Origin: Maribacter sp.
Lineage (GTDB): Bacteria; Bacteroidota; Bacteroidia; Flavobacteriales; Flavobacteriaceae
Assembly (NCBI GenBank): GCA_011050675.1
Contig: DRFI01000023.1
Span: 124,001-188,000 of the forward strand
Length of the DNA stretch: 64,000 nucleotides
Reading direction: 5' to 3'
Position numbers and translations under genes: made by a program. Below, piece by piece: positions 35,624 through 45,754 of this stretch. The stretch's first letter is position 1. The number at the start of each line of letters is the position of its first letter. The notes beneath the pieces are model-generated. The model was not told where the DNA came from. It saw only the letters and a list, made by a program, of their open reading frames with translations, and made no database searches.

Positions 35624-36025
35624 ATGAGATTTCATACTAGAAAATTAGTAAAGCCTGGTGACCTAAACTCTAACGGTACTTTATTTGGAGGTCAGTTACT
35701 AGCATGGATAGATGAGGAAGCTGCGCTTTACGCCATTATTCAATTAGAAAATGGAAAAATTGTAACCAAATATATGTCCGAAATTAATTTCATGAGCGCT
35801 GCCGTTAAAGGAGACGTTATTGAAATTGGTATTGAAGTAGTAAAATTTGGTAAAACATCGTTAACCTTAAACTGTGAGGTTCGTAATAAAATGAACCACG
35901 AAACAATTGTTACTGTAGACAATATTATAATGGTCAACCTTGGTGAAAACGGAAAGCCTAAGCCACATGGTAAAACTAAAATTGAGTTCGTAAAAGATCG
36001 TTTGGCAGCAATGGGTGAAGATTAA
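35624..36025 (+). CDS. Acyl-CoA thioesterase (hotdog fold)
   Basis: A 133-residue single hotdog-domain protein of the YciA/acyl-CoA hydrolase type. The signature is RKLVKPGDLNSNGTLFGGQLLAWIDEEAALYA, with the catalytic Asp/Glu region GGQLLAWIDE, followed by INFMSAAVKGDVIEIGIEVVKFGKTSLTL. It hydrolyses acyl-CoA; chain length cannot be judged. The promoter at 35565-35596 fixes the start. It ends 4 nt into the convergent dipeptidase gene. Confidence 0.9.
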   Translation: MRFHTRKLVKPGDLNSNGTLFGGQLLAWIDEEAALYAIIQLENGKIVTKYMSEINFMSAAVKGDVIEIGIEVVKFGKTSLTLNCEVRNKMNHETIVTVDNIIMVNLGENGKPKPHGKTKIEFVKDRLAAMGED

Positions 36026-37311
36026 CTTTCACCCATTTCTTTAGCTACGGCTTGTACCTTATCAAGTACTCTCATAAGGTTACCGCCCCATAGTTTTGCT
36101 ATTTCTTCTTCAGTATAACCACGTTCTACAAGTTCTAACGTTACATTGAAAGTTTCAGAAGCATCGTTCCAACCTTCTATACCACCACCACCATCAAAAT
36201 CTGAACTGATACCAACATAGTCTACACCTATTAGTTTTACCATATAATCTATGTGGTTAACAAAATCGGCTACATTAACTGCTTCTGGTGCATCTGTTTT
36301 ATTTACTGCCAATTCCTTACCTATTTTAAGAACCTTTGGATAGTTTTCCATAAAAGTTTCTTTATCAGAATCTGATAAACTAGAAATCTGAGAACGCTCG
36401 TACCAAGCAATACTTAAAGAATCCGCTACTTGCTGATAAATAGATTTCATGTAAGCTGCTCTTGCTTCATGTTTTTCTGTATTCAAATAAGAGCTAAACG
36501 CAACAGTTTGTACGACTCCGCCATTTTCTTTCATCATCATTAATTGCTCATCATCTAGGTTTCTACTATGACCACATAAAGCTCTTGCCGAAGAATGAGA
36601 TGCTATAATAGGCGCTTTTGATAATGATATCATTTGTTTCATAGCTTCTTTAGATGGGTGAGAAACATCAATCATAATCCCCAATCTATTCATTTCTATT
36701 ACAGCTTCTTTTCCTAAATCACTTAATCCATTATGTAACCATGTATCATCGGCTTCACCGGTATTGGAATCTGAAAATTGGCTATGACCATTATGTGCCA
36801 ATGAAATATAGCGTGCACCTAAATTGTAATAGTTTTCAAACTCTCCCATATCCGTTCCAATAGGGTAGGCGTTTTCTACACCGATCATAGCAGCTTTTTT
36901 ACCAGAGCCTACAATTCGTTTTACATCATTGGATGTTAAGGCTAATTCTATTTGGTCTGGAGCAATTTCTTCACAAAGCTTATGTATTGCCTCAAATTTT
37001 TGCATTGCATTCTCCTTAGCTTTTGCATAGCCTTCATCTGTAAGGGTATCTTGCCCGGTGTATACTATTAACCAAGAAACGTCTAAACCACCTTCTTTCA
37101 TCTTAGGTATGTTAACCTGAGTGTCTAGTTTCTGCGAGTAATTGATACTGTCGGTAAAGTTCTTGATATTAATGTCATTATGGGTGTCGATCGTAATAAC
37201 ATCTTCATGTATTCGCTGTGCTTTTTCAAGCGTAGTTTCTACAATTTTTTCTTTTTTTTCTGCACAAGAAATTGCGGTTATAAAACACATAAAATAGATA
37301 AGCTGCTTCAT
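36022..37311 (-). CDS. Membrane dipeptidase (M19 family) lipoprotein
   Basis: A 429-residue zinc dipeptidase with an N-terminal lipobox (ITAISC, Cys at about 16). Binuclear metal ligands: DTHND at about 41-45 for the first His/Asp, the bridging Glu in MIGVENAYPIG, then His residues in MIDVSHPSKEAM and ASHSSARALCGH, and the Asp in GISSDFDGGGG. The family hydrolyses dipeptides (renal-dipeptidase type) and acts at the cell envelope here. The gene stands alone on the minus strand. Confidence 0.92.
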   Translation of the reverse strand: MKQLIYFMCFITAISCAEKKEKIVETTLEKAQRIHEDVITIDTHNDINIKNFTDSINYSQKLDTQVNIPKMKEGGLDVSWLIVYTGQDTLTDEGYAKAKENAMQKFEAIHKLCEEIAPDQIELALTSNDVKRIVGSGKKAAMIGVENAYPIGTDMGEFENYYNLGARYISLAHNGHSQFSDSNTGEADDTWLHNGLSDLGKEAVIEMNRLGIMIDVSHPSKEAMKQMISLSKAPIIASHSSARALCGHSRNLDDEQLMMMKENGGVVQTVAFSSYLNTEKHEARAAYMKSIYQQVADSLSIAWYERSQISSLSDSDKETFMENYPKVLKIGKELAVNKTDAPEAVNVADFVNHIDYMVKLIGVDYVGISSDFDGGGGIEGWNDASETFNVTLELVERGYTEEEIAKLWGGNLMRVLDKVQAVAKEMGES

Positions 37312-37453
37312 AGAGTAAGTTTAGACCTCCAATTTAGGGGTATTCACAACAAATAACCACTCTTAGAGAACATTTTATTGTTCACACAGAGGTTATGGTG
37401 CATTTTTAGATAATTATAAATAATAAGCCCTTTAAACTAAAGAATACCTATTT

Positions 37454-39214
37454 ATGCCTATTTCAAAAACTAAGGATTTACTTGGTCAATTATCTCAACT
37501 AGAAAGAACTGTAAGTGAATTCTCTTTCGAGGAATTAAATACCGACGAAGCTAAGGTGTTAAAAAACTCTTTTAACACGTTTAGATCTAGTTTAGAAAAT
37601 CATATTTATGATTCTAAAGAAGAGCACCCTCTTCCACAGAAAAAGGAATTTGATGCTGGGAATAGACAAGATATTTCTCAAAAACAATTCATAGCTCATA
37701 TAAGCCACGAAATAAGAACGCCTCTAAACAGTATTATTGGTTATGCAAATCTTCTGAACGATGAAAGATTAACTCAGGGACAGCATAAAAAAGTAGATGC
37801 TATAAAATTTGCATCTAATACGCTGTTAAAACTAATTAATGAGGTTCTGGAATATTCTAAAATATCTTCAGGAAATACCAATTTTGAGACTGTAGATTTT
37901 AATCTGCATAGTTTACTTAAAGACGTTATGTTTTTATGTGAAACGCTAGTCTTGGATAGAAAAATAGAATTACTAATAGATATTGATGAAAGTGTACCTA
38001 AAATAGTAAAAGGAGACCCATCTAAACTTTCTCAAGTTCTTTTAAATCTGTTAGGTAATTCAGTGAAATTTGTTGAAAAAGGTTTTATAAAACTTGAAGT
38101 TTTTTCTAAGGAAACTTCAAATGGTAATTGTATGCTGCAGTTCTCTGTTGCCGATACTGGTATTGGTATTTCATCAGAAAAGGTAAATACAATATTCGAT
38201 CAATATACTCAGGCAGAAGATGATACTTCTAGCAAATATGGTGGTACCGGTTTAGGTTTAACCATTACAAAAGAAATTATCGAGAAACTCAAAGGTGAGA
38301 TAGAAATTGAAAGCGAACTTAATAAAGGTACTAAGGTAACTTTTAGATTGCCTTACCCTTATGGAAGTTCTTCTGATATTATTGATGAATCTGTAAAGAA
38401 TAATAAAAATTTAAAGAACGGGAAATTATTAGCTGGTACCGAGATTATGGTGTTTGAAGACAATCAAATGAATCAGCTTTTAATAGTTGAGCAATTGACC
38501 AAATGGGGATGTAAAGTACACACCGACATTACACTTGATAAAGGATTGGAAATTTTAACTACCAATAACATAGACCTTATTCTAATGGATTTGAAAATGC
38601 CGAATTTAAACGGATTTGAGGTTTCTAAAGTCATTAGAGGTAACGACAATTCGAAAGTAAATTCAATTCCTATTGTTGCTTTTAGTGCAGATTTCACCGA
38701 AAGGGACAGCAAAGAATGTAAAGAAATAGGGATTAACGATTTTCTCCTTAAACCATACACCTTAGAAGATTTAATGTCGACCATAGTAAAGAATAAGAGA
38801 AAGAAAGTTGAACCTTCAGAGTTTACTTCAATACTGCAGAAACCAATGATAGAGCCAAAAGAAACCACGGTAGTTGACCTTACAAGTCTTTTAAAAGATT
38901 GTTTTGGAGAGATTGATATGTTGAATGAGCTTATTAAGTTATTTAAACTTAATGCCATTGAGTTCATTGGTAATGTAAAAGTCCATTTACAGACCGAGGA
39001 TTTGAAACAGATAGCATTATCTGCCCATAAACTAAAGGCTGGGTTTGCAATGATCAAAGCTGACGGCATGCGCAATTTAATTGTTGAGCTAGAATCTAGC
39101 TGCAAAACAGAAAAGCCTAACAAAGTAAGAGAGTTATACGAAGCTTTTTTAAATGATTATCCATTGTTGGAAAAAAACCTAACCGATGAGTTAAAATTAT
39201 TGAACAAGAAATAA
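37454..39214 (+). CDS. Hybrid sensor histidine kinase with receiver and Hpt domains
   Basis: A 586-residue soluble hybrid kinase with no membrane segment. Order: short N-terminal coiled coil (1-75); HisKA with His in FIAHISHEIRTPLNSIIGY (about 85); HATPase_c (QVLLNLLGNSVKFVEKG, DTGIGISSEK, YGGTGLGLTITK); a receiver domain with VFEDNQMNQLLIVEQL and phospho-acceptor Asp in LILMDLKMPNLNG (about 378); and a C-terminal Hpt domain with His in ALSAHKLKAGFAMIKADGM. It starts a six-gene cluster; the single-domain regulator 1 nt downstream is its likely partner. Confidence 0.93.
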   Translation: MPISKTKDLLGQLSQLERTVSEFSFEELNTDEAKVLKNSFNTFRSSLENHIYDSKEEHPLPQKKEFDAGNRQDISQKQFIAHISHEIRTPLNSIIGYANLLNDERLTQGQHKKVDAIKFASNTLLKLINEVLEYSKISSGNTNFETVDFNLHSLLKDVMFLCETLVLDRKIELLIDIDESVPKIVKGDPSKLSQVLLNLLGNSVKFVEKGFIKLEVFSKETSNGNCMLQFSVADTGIGISSEKVNTIFDQYTQAEDDTSSKYGGTGLGLTITKEIIEKLKGEIEIESELNKGTKVTFRLPYPYGSSSDIIDESVKNNKNLKNGKLLAGTEIMVFEDNQMNQLLIVEQLTKWGCKVHTDITLDKGLEILTTNNIDLILMDLKMPNLNGFEVSKVIRGNDNSKVNSIPIVAFSADFTERDSKECKEIGINDFLLKPYTLEDLMSTIVKNKRKKVEPSEFTSILQKPMIEPKETTVVDLTSLLKDCFGEIDMLNELIKLFKLNAIEFIGNVKVHLQTEDLKQIALSAHKLKAGFAMIKADGMRNLIVELESSCKTEKPNKVRELYEAFLNDYPLLEKNLTDELKLLNKK

Positions 39215-39215
39215 T

Positions 39216-39581
39216 ATGGGTAAACGTGTATTATTAGCGGATGACGACCAACTTTTGGCTTCCTTATTAAACTTTAGGTTAAAGAAAGGTGGGTACTCTG
39301 TACATCATTCTGTTAATGGTAAAGAAGTAAAAGAGTATTTAAAAAATGAAATGCCAGACATTATTGTCAGTGATATTATGATGCCATATTTTTCTGGTAT
39401 TGAGCTCATTGACTTTGTGCGAAACGAACTAAAATCAAAAACGCCTATCATAATTATTTCATCTGCAGGTAATGAACAGAATGTTCTTACAGCTTTTGAG
39501 TTAGGTGCAAATGATTTCATTACTAAACCGGTAAGTCCAACAGAATTATTAGTACGCATAGCAAGAGAGATAAATAAGTAA
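39216..39581 (+). CDS. Single-domain response regulator
   Basis: A 121-residue stand-alone receiver: acidic pocket DDD (about 9-11), phospho-acceptor D53 in IIVSDIMMPYFSG, the conserved Ser/Ala segment IIIISSAGNE, and Lys in DFITKPVSPTELL. No output domain, so it should act by protein contact. One nt after the hybrid kinase and directly ahead of the HEAT-repeat membrane protein and GT2 synthase, whose activity it may control. Confidence 0.93.
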   Translation: MGKRVLLADDDQLLASLLNFRLKKGGYSVHHSVNGKEVKEYLKNEMPDIIVSDIMMPYFSGIELIDFVRNELKSKTPIIIISSAGNEQNVLTAFELGANDFITKPVSPTELLVRIAREINK

Positions 39582-39593
39582 CCAAAAAACCAT

Positions 39594-41945
39594 TTGTTGA
39601 TTCCCCCAAAACAAATTAAAATATCGTTAATAACAGCACCAGAATTCAATTTAGAATATCTGTGGTGGCTTACTATATTGTTTTTTGTCTTGTCTGTTAT
39701 TTATTTTTTTGGAGTTTTTCTGATTAGGAACAGAATTACTTCTAAGAACAGTCGTACAAAAGATAAAAAAATCCAATTCTCCCCTATGATCAATGAATTC
39801 CTATTCTTTGAAGATTCAAATACTAAGGAGGAAAAAATGAACTACTTAAACCTTAAAATCCAAATAAGGGAATTAATTAAAAACGATTTCGATAGAAATG
39901 TTCTTACCGAGGTGTTGCTAGATTTACGAAAAGATTTATCTGGGCAATCGCAAACCGTATTAATCGATTTATATAAAGATTTAGGATTGCATAATGATGC
40001 TTATGAAAAATTAAGCAGCAGAAAATGGCAAGTTGTATCTAGTGGTATATTAGAGTTAACTACTATGGAAGTTGATGAATCTTATGGTTTAATCATAAAA
40101 TTCATTAACCATAGACAAAGTACTATTCGCAAGCAAGCAGAAATAGCAGTAGTTAATTTGAAAGAAGAAGGAATTAAATATTTCCTCGATAATACAAAAT
40201 ATAAAATTGCAGAATGGCAACAATTGAAGTTGTTAGACGTGCTAAGGCACAAACCTAATTTTAATGCTCCTCAATTTGGACTTTGGTTAACTGCAACGAA
40301 TACACATGTGGTATTGTTTTCATTGAGATTGATAAAATATTACAATCAAAACGAAGCAGAACAATCTATTATCACCCTTCTAAAACATAAGAATCGCGAT
40401 ATACAGGCAGAAGCTATTGAATGTATTAAAGACTTTCATTTCGTAAGTGCCTTGCCTACATTAAAACTAGTGTATCCAAAAGCTAGTCATGATATTAAAA
40501 TAGCCATTTTAGATGCTATTGGAGAAGTAGGTTCTGAAAATGAAGTATCCTTTTTAGAATTCTTGAAATCTACAGAACGTCATTTTAACATCAAAGGAAA
40601 GGTAAATAGTACGTTGAATAAAATTAATCCGGAAAGTGTACTGCCAACAAAGAACATCTCGACTGCAGAATTTTATGAATCTGAAATTGAAATAGAAGAA
40701 ACACTTTCTACTAATAACGAAATTAAAAAAGAGGTAGAGCTTTCAATAACTGAACCTGTTTTGGATATTACAATGGAATTAAACAATGAACCAGAACTCT
40801 CAGAAGAGAATATCGAATTGGAATCAGTAGCTATAAATAGCTTACCAAATGAAGAAACGGAAGGCGAAATTGTAAATGAAACTAGTACTGATAAAATTGA
40901 AGATGAAGTTGAGTTGGATATAGAAGTTGCTAGTGATAGTGTCGAACAACTTGACATAGATTTAACTTTCTTAACACATGTCAATGATAAAAATGAACAG
41001 GCAAATAATGACGTAGAAGTTGTAGAGGATGAAGAAGTTAAAAAAGTAGAGCTAGCTGAATTAGTTGAGGAGCTAGAAAATGAATTAACCTTTAATTTTC
41101 TGCCATTCGTGATTGAAGAGGTTGCTTATAAAGAGGAGATTTCAGCTTTTGTAGAAGAGGATTTTGAACCATTATTTGTGTTGGATGATGGTTTTATTGA
41201 TGAACAAGAAGAAGTAGCATCTTTAACCCTGGGTGAAAGAACAACAAATGAATTTGAAGATATCGACTGGTCTACAGTTACTGCAGAAGCCATAACCGAT
41301 AATTATTGCGAGCCTTCTAGTATAGATGAGCCATTAGTTTCTTTTGAGAGTGATGGAATTTCATTCTCTGCTAATTTTATGCCTCAAGAAGAGTTAGACG
41401 CTATGGTAATTCTAGAAAATATTGCGGAATTGGGAGATTGCCGTGAGCTAGATGTGTTACAGAATATTGCAGATAAAAATAGCTCTGCCCTTGTAAAAGA
41501 ACGTGCTAATGAATTAATTCAAAAATTCTTATATCAATCCCCGAGACCTACGGAATTATTTTCAGCAGATAACAACCTTTCTGAAAGTGTATTTACAGAA
41601 ATATATAATCTGGCAGATGAAGAAACGAAACTTATGCTTTTAAGTGAAATTAAAAGTGTTGGTGACGAAAAAGAAATACACTTACTTGAAAGTGTTATTA
41701 AAACGGAATCAAAATTTCTAGCAAAAGCAGCTACTGAAGCGTTAGAAAATATTAAATCTCAACTATCACTAGTAACTGAGTTTATTCCTAAAGAAATAGA
41801 TAATGATTCTATTTTTGATGTTGATTTTGAAATAGAACTTAGCGAGTCAATTAAGAGGAATATAGCATCGAATAATAGCGGTTCTACCTTATTCGATCAA
41901 TTGTGCTCTATGTCCAACTCTTTATACAAAAAGAAAAATGGATAG
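39594..41945 (+). CDS. HEAT-repeat membrane-anchored protein with acidic linker (TTG start)
   Basis: A 783-residue protein. The start is a TTG at 39594 (or 39597): the upstream stop at 39579-39581 is in the same frame and no ATG lies before the N-terminal TM helix (about 20-45, YLWWLTILFFVLSVIYFFGVFLI). Residues about 80-340 are HEAT-like helical repeats (EVSFLEFLKSTERHFNIKGKV; HDIKIAILDAIGEVGSENEV). Residues about 350-590 are a highly acidic, low-complexity linker, followed by two more HEAT-like repeats (LENIAELGDCRELDVLQNIADKN; LLSEIKSVGDEKEIHLLESVIKTES). Likely a scaffold near the GT2 enzyme. Confidence 0.75.
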   Translation: MLIPPKQIKISLITAPEFNLEYLWWLTILFFVLSVIYFFGVFLIRNRITSKNSRTKDKKIQFSPMINEFLFFEDSNTKEEKMNYLNLKIQIRELIKNDFDRNVLTEVLLDLRKDLSGQSQTVLIDLYKDLGLHNDAYEKLSSRKWQVVSSGILELTTMEVDESYGLIIKFINHRQSTIRKQAEIAVVNLKEEGIKYFLDNTKYKIAEWQQLKLLDVLRHKPNFNAPQFGLWLTATNTHVVLFSLRLIKYYNQNEAEQSIITLLKHKNRDIQAEAIECIKDFHFVSALPTLKLVYPKASHDIKIAILDAIGEVGSENEVSFLEFLKSTERHFNIKGKVNSTLNKINPESVLPTKNISTAEFYESEIEIEETLSTNNEIKKEVELSITEPVLDITMELNNEPELSEENIELESVAINSLPNEETEGEIVNETSTDKIEDEVELDIEVASDSVEQLDIDLTFLTHVNDKNEQANNDVEVVEDEEVKKVELAELVEELENELTFNFLPFVIEEVAYKEEISAFVEEDFEPLFVLDDGFIDEQEEVASLTLGERTTNEFEDIDWSTVTAEAITDNYCEPSSIDEPLVSFESDGISFSANFMPQEELDAMVILENIAELGDCRELDVLQNIADKNSSALVKERANELIQKFLYQSPRPTELFSADNNLSESVFTEIYNLADEETKLMLLSEIKSVGDEKEIHLLESVIKTESKFLAKAATEALENIKSQLSLVTEFIPKEIDNDSIFDVDFEIELSESIKRNIASNNSGSTLFDQLCSMSNSLYKKKNG

Positions 41946-43368
41946 TGAGTTATTTGGAGTAGTATTGGAATACATCAATTTTGTATTCTTTGTATTTACG
42001 TTAGTTCTGTTTGTAATGTTTTCTGCAATGGCGTATTTCTCTACTCGAAATTCTCTTCATTATAGAAATAAGAACAGTTTTACAGATATTTCCAAGATAA
42101 TGGCTTCACCGTTGGCTCCAACTATTACCATTATTGCGCCAGCTTATAACGAAGGGTTAACCATTGTTGAAAACATAAGGTCCTTATTATCATTACAATA
42201 TGTAAACTACGATGTAATGGTAGTGAACGATGGTAGTAAAGACGATACGCTGCAAAAATTAATAGATTCATACGACCTAGAGAAAATTGATGTTGAGATG
42301 GACCCAGACTGGAAATCTAAAACAGTTCGGGGCATTTACAAATCAAAAAATAGAGCTTTTGAAAAACTAACCGTGGTTGATAAAATGAACGGTGGTAAGT
42401 CTGATGCTTTAAATGCAGGTGTTTCTTTATCTACCAGTAAATATGTTGGTTGTATAGATGTTGATTGCCTATTACAGCCCGATGCATTATTACATGTAGT
42501 GAAGTCTTTCTTTCAACGTTCCAAAAAACGGGTAATTGCGGTTGGTGGAGTTATACGGGTTGCAAATTCTTGCATAATACAAGGCGGACAGTTAGAAGAA
42601 ATTAGATTGCCTACCAATTGGTTGGCCAGATTTCAACTTTTAGAATATACCAGATCCTTCATTTTAGGTAGAATGGCTTGGGGTAGAATAGACAGTTTGT
42701 TAATTATTTCTGGGGCATTCGGTTTTTTTGAGCGTGAAATTGCCTTGGCCGTTGGTGGTTATGATACGGATACGGTTGGTGAGGATATGGAAATCGTTTT
42801 TAAAATGCGTAGGTATATGCATGACAGAAAAGAACCATATACTATAGAATATATACCTGATCCGCTATGCTGGACAGAAGTACCTGAAGACCTTAATATA
42901 CTTGTAAATCAACGGGATCGTTGGGCACGTGGAAATCTAGAAACATTGTTTAAGCATAAAGACATGCTGTTCAATTCAAAATATGGGAGGTTAGGTTTGT
43001 TAAGTTATCCATACTGGTTTTTCTATGAATGGCTTTCTCCGTTATTGGAGTTTTTCGGCTTTTTCACCATCCTACTTTTTGCCTATTTAGGTATTCTTAA
43101 TTGGGAATTCTTTTTAATGATTACGTTAGCCATATTCCTGTTTTCGATCATGATTTCTTTCTATGCTATTTTGTGGGATGTGTATTCATATAATCAATAC
43201 CGGAAAACAAAAGACATTTTAATATTAATGGGCTTAGCTATTTTAGAGCCTTTCATTTTTCACCCAATCGTAGTATATGCTGCAGTTAGGGGTAACTATA
43301 AAAAATTATTCAAAATAAAATCTGGTTGGGGATCCCAAGTTAGAAAAGGTTTTGCAAAAGCAACTTAA
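41938..43368 (+). CDS. Family 2 processive-type glycosyltransferase (membrane)
   Basis: A 476-residue membrane glycosyltransferase. TM1 at about 10-32. The catalytic GT-A domain (about 60-330) has APAYNEGLTI, VVNDGSKDDT, CIDVDCLLQPD (DxD), VGEDMEIVFKMRR and the QRDRWARGN motif (Q-x-x-R-W) of processive synthases such as PgaC, IcaA and BcsA. C-terminal TM helices at about 360-385, 390-415 and 425-450. It overlaps the HEAT gene by 8 nt. It probably makes a secreted beta-linked polysaccharide; the product is not inferable. Confidence 0.92.
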   Translation: MDSELFGVVLEYINFVFFVFTLVLFVMFSAMAYFSTRNSLHYRNKNSFTDISKIMASPLAPTITIIAPAYNEGLTIVENIRSLLSLQYVNYDVMVVNDGSKDDTLQKLIDSYDLEKIDVEMDPDWKSKTVRGIYKSKNRAFEKLTVVDKMNGGKSDALNAGVSLSTSKYVGCIDVDCLLQPDALLHVVKSFFQRSKKRVIAVGGVIRVANSCIIQGGQLEEIRLPTNWLARFQLLEYTRSFILGRMAWGRIDSLLIISGAFGFFEREIALAVGGYDTDTVGEDMEIVFKMRRYMHDRKEPYTIEYIPDPLCWTEVPEDLNILVNQRDRWARGNLETLFKHKDMLFNSKYGRLGLLSYPYWFFYEWLSPLLEFFGFFTILLFAYLGILNWEFFLMITLAIFLFSIMISFYAILWDVYSYNQYRKTKDILILMGLAILEPFIFHPIVVYAAVRGNYKKLFKIKSGWGSQVRKGFAKAT

Positions 43369-43372
43369 GATA

Positions 43373-45754
43373 ATGAACACAAGTAGTATAGATAGATATT
43401 CTTTAAAGCAGTATACACGGCTTATGATGTCCTTTTTTGGATGTTTGCTGGTATTGACGCTTTTTCAATATGGTATGCTGTACTATAAAGGAGTTTTAGA
43501 TTCTATTTTCTCTACTAGTTTATTAAAAGCAATAGTACACCAAATTGGGTTTACAGCTTTAATGGGTATTATTTTGGTTTTTCCGTTCAACTTTTGGGAA
43601 AATCTACGCTCCAAATATGGCTTCAATCTTGTATTTGTACTGCTAAGTATAATTTTAATTATCGAAGCAATGCTAACTGCATACTACTGCACGACATTGG
43701 TACCGTTAGGTTCAGATTTATTGGGGTATAGCTATGCTGACATGAAAATTACCATAGCCAATTCTGGTGGATACATAATTTCATTGTATTTGCTAATTGC
43801 CTCGACTATATTAATTGGTCTATTTTTAGGACTGTACAGAATCACTTCTAAATTCTATAACAGAATTAGTAAAATGTACCCGTTTACAATTGTATTGTTT
43901 AGTTTATTCGTTGCCTCATTATTTACAGATGGTAAACCAATTAACCAAAACAAAGTACAATACCTGGCAGTAAACCTTTACAATTCTTCTACCGAAGACA
44001 ACTCTTATACTTCAACAGAAGAATATCCATTGGTAGAAAGTGCAAATATTGAAAATGTACTTGGAGAATATTTCGAACTAAAAGAAGAGAAACCTAATAT
44101 CGTTTTTATAATGGTTGAAGGTCTAGGCAGGGATTTTGTTGGTGAAGGTGCTGAATATGGCGGATTCACCCCTTATTTAGACTCATTGACTACTAAGTCC
44201 TTATACTGGGAGAATTTTTTAAGTAATACCGGTAGAACCTTTGGTGTATTGCCTTCTTTATTGGGGTCATTGCCATTTGGTAAAAGTGGTTTCATGGAAT
44301 TAGAGGAATATCCAAATAAATTGACGCTGTTCAGTGTTCTTAAAAATAACGGGTATCATACTTCATTTTATCAAGGAACGAATAGCTCTTTTGATAAGGT
44401 CGATAGATTCTTAAAAAGTGAGAATGTTGATTTTGTTTTAGACAAATCAGGATTCGGAAATAAGTACCAACAGCAAGCAGAAGATGCCGCAGGTTCTTCA
44501 TGGGGTTTTCCAGATTTAGAATTATTTAAAAAAAGTATCAGCTTAGAAAGAGGTGAAAACCAGCCAAGGCTGGAGGTCTATATGACCATTAGTACACACG
44601 AACCTTTTATTCCGCCAAGTCAAGATGTATATGAAGGCAAAGTAAAAAACATACTATCAAAAGGAGGTTTCGATTCTAGAGTTGAAAAAGTCATTGAAAA
44701 GAACGATAATGTCTTTGCCACCTTGTTATACACTGACAGTTCTATAAAATGGTTTATGGAATCGTATAAGTCACAACCAAATTATGAGAATACAATTTTC
44801 ATTATTACCGGTGACCATAGATTAATTCCAATTCCACAGCGTAATAACATCAGTCGTTTTCATGTGCCTTTAATTATGTACAGCCCAATGCTAAAATCTA
44901 CACGAAAGATGAGTTCTGTTTCTTCTCATTTCGATGTTACTCCGTCTATTTTGGCACTATTAAATGGCTCTTATGAATTAAAAATGCCCAAGAAAGTTGC
45001 TTGGATGGGTGGTGCCATAGATATGCAAACTGCTTTTAGATCCACAAAGAACATTCCCTTAATGAGAAATAAGAACGAATTGAAGGAATACATAAGTGGT
45101 GAAAAACTGTATACGGATGGCGATATTATGCAATTGGATGAAAATATGGATATCAGTTCCGCTTTTGGTGGTGGTGCGATTGAATCTACATTAGAACGCT
45201 TTAAGTCCGTAAACCATTACGTAACCACAGAGAATAAGATAATTCCTGATAGTTTGGCAATTTTCACCATTCAGAAAGAAAAATTTACCGATAGTGAAAC
45301 GGTTTGGTTGAACAGTGTTTACGATGGCAAAGATTCTGATAAAGGTTATTTTAAGGCGAGGGATTTAGCATGGAATAAAAAATGGGACAAAGCGTTATTA
45401 CTATGTCGATACAACCTTTCTGGAGCACCTAGTCATATAGATACTAAAATATTAATGGGTAGGGTGAATTCATGGAAAGGAAACCATGAAAAGGCTGCGG
45501 AGATATTACAAGAATGCATTTCTATAAATCCGAATTACATAGATTCTTATGCTGCATTATTTGATGTTTATTATTGGTCAGATAAGTTGAAAGAGGGTTT
45601 AGAGTTAATAGACAAGGTTCAAGCTAATAGTTCTAGTGCCAATGAAATTGCAGATAAAATTTCAAGGGCACGTACAATTGCAAGAAATGCCGGAATTAAA
45701 GTTCACCAACCAGAAAAGAAAGAACCTGCAAATACAATAGCGTCTGTTAAATAA
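43373..45754 (+). CDS. LTA-synthase-like phosphotransferase (sulfatase fold) with TPR tail
   Basis: A 793-residue integral membrane enzyme (ATG at 43373; an in-frame TTG at 43352 is less likely). Five N-terminal TM helices (about 15-210) precede an extracytoplasmic alkaline-phosphatase-superfamily domain (about 240-550). The nucleophile region is FLSNTGRTFGVLPSLLGSLP, and the metal-binding motifs are PNIVFIMVEGLG, ITGDHR and YTDSSIKWF. This pattern matches LtaS/MdoB proteins, which transfer phosphoglycerol or phosphoethanolamine. A C-terminal TPR-like region (about 660-780) follows. It sits 5 nt after the GT2 gene and shares one base with the barrel gene. Confidence 0.88.
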   Translation: MNTSSIDRYSLKQYTRLMMSFFGCLLVLTLFQYGMLYYKGVLDSIFSTSLLKAIVHQIGFTALMGIILVFPFNFWENLRSKYGFNLVFVLLSIILIIEAMLTAYYCTTLVPLGSDLLGYSYADMKITIANSGGYIISLYLLIASTILIGLFLGLYRITSKFYNRISKMYPFTIVLFSLFVASLFTDGKPINQNKVQYLAVNLYNSSTEDNSYTSTEEYPLVESANIENVLGEYFELKEEKPNIVFIMVEGLGRDFVGEGAEYGGFTPYLDSLTTKSLYWENFLSNTGRTFGVLPSLLGSLPFGKSGFMELEEYPNKLTLFSVLKNNGYHTSFYQGTNSSFDKVDRFLKSENVDFVLDKSGFGNKYQQQAEDAAGSSWGFPDLELFKKSISLERGENQPRLEVYMTISTHEPFIPPSQDVYEGKVKNILSKGGFDSRVEKVIEKNDNVFATLLYTDSSIKWFMESYKSQPNYENTIFIITGDHRLIPIPQRNNISRFHVPLIMYSPMLKSTRKMSSVSSHFDVTPSILALLNGSYELKMPKKVAWMGGAIDMQTAFRSTKNIPLMRNKNELKEYISGEKLYTDGDIMQLDENMDISSAFGGGAIESTLERFKSVNHYVTTENKIIPDSLAIFTIQKEKFTDSETVWLNSVYDGKDSDKGYFKARDLAWNKKWDKALLLCRYNLSGAPSHIDTKILMGRVNSWKGNHEKAAEILQECISINPNYIDSYAALFDVYYWSDKLKEGLELIDKVQANSSSANEIADKISRARTIARNAGIKVHQPEKKEPANTIASVK

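Noticed and set aside
38473-39123. 216-codon antisense ORF inside the hybrid kinase
   Set aside because: Lies opposite a clear HisKA-REC-Hpt frame, Ser/Leu-rich shadow translation without domains.
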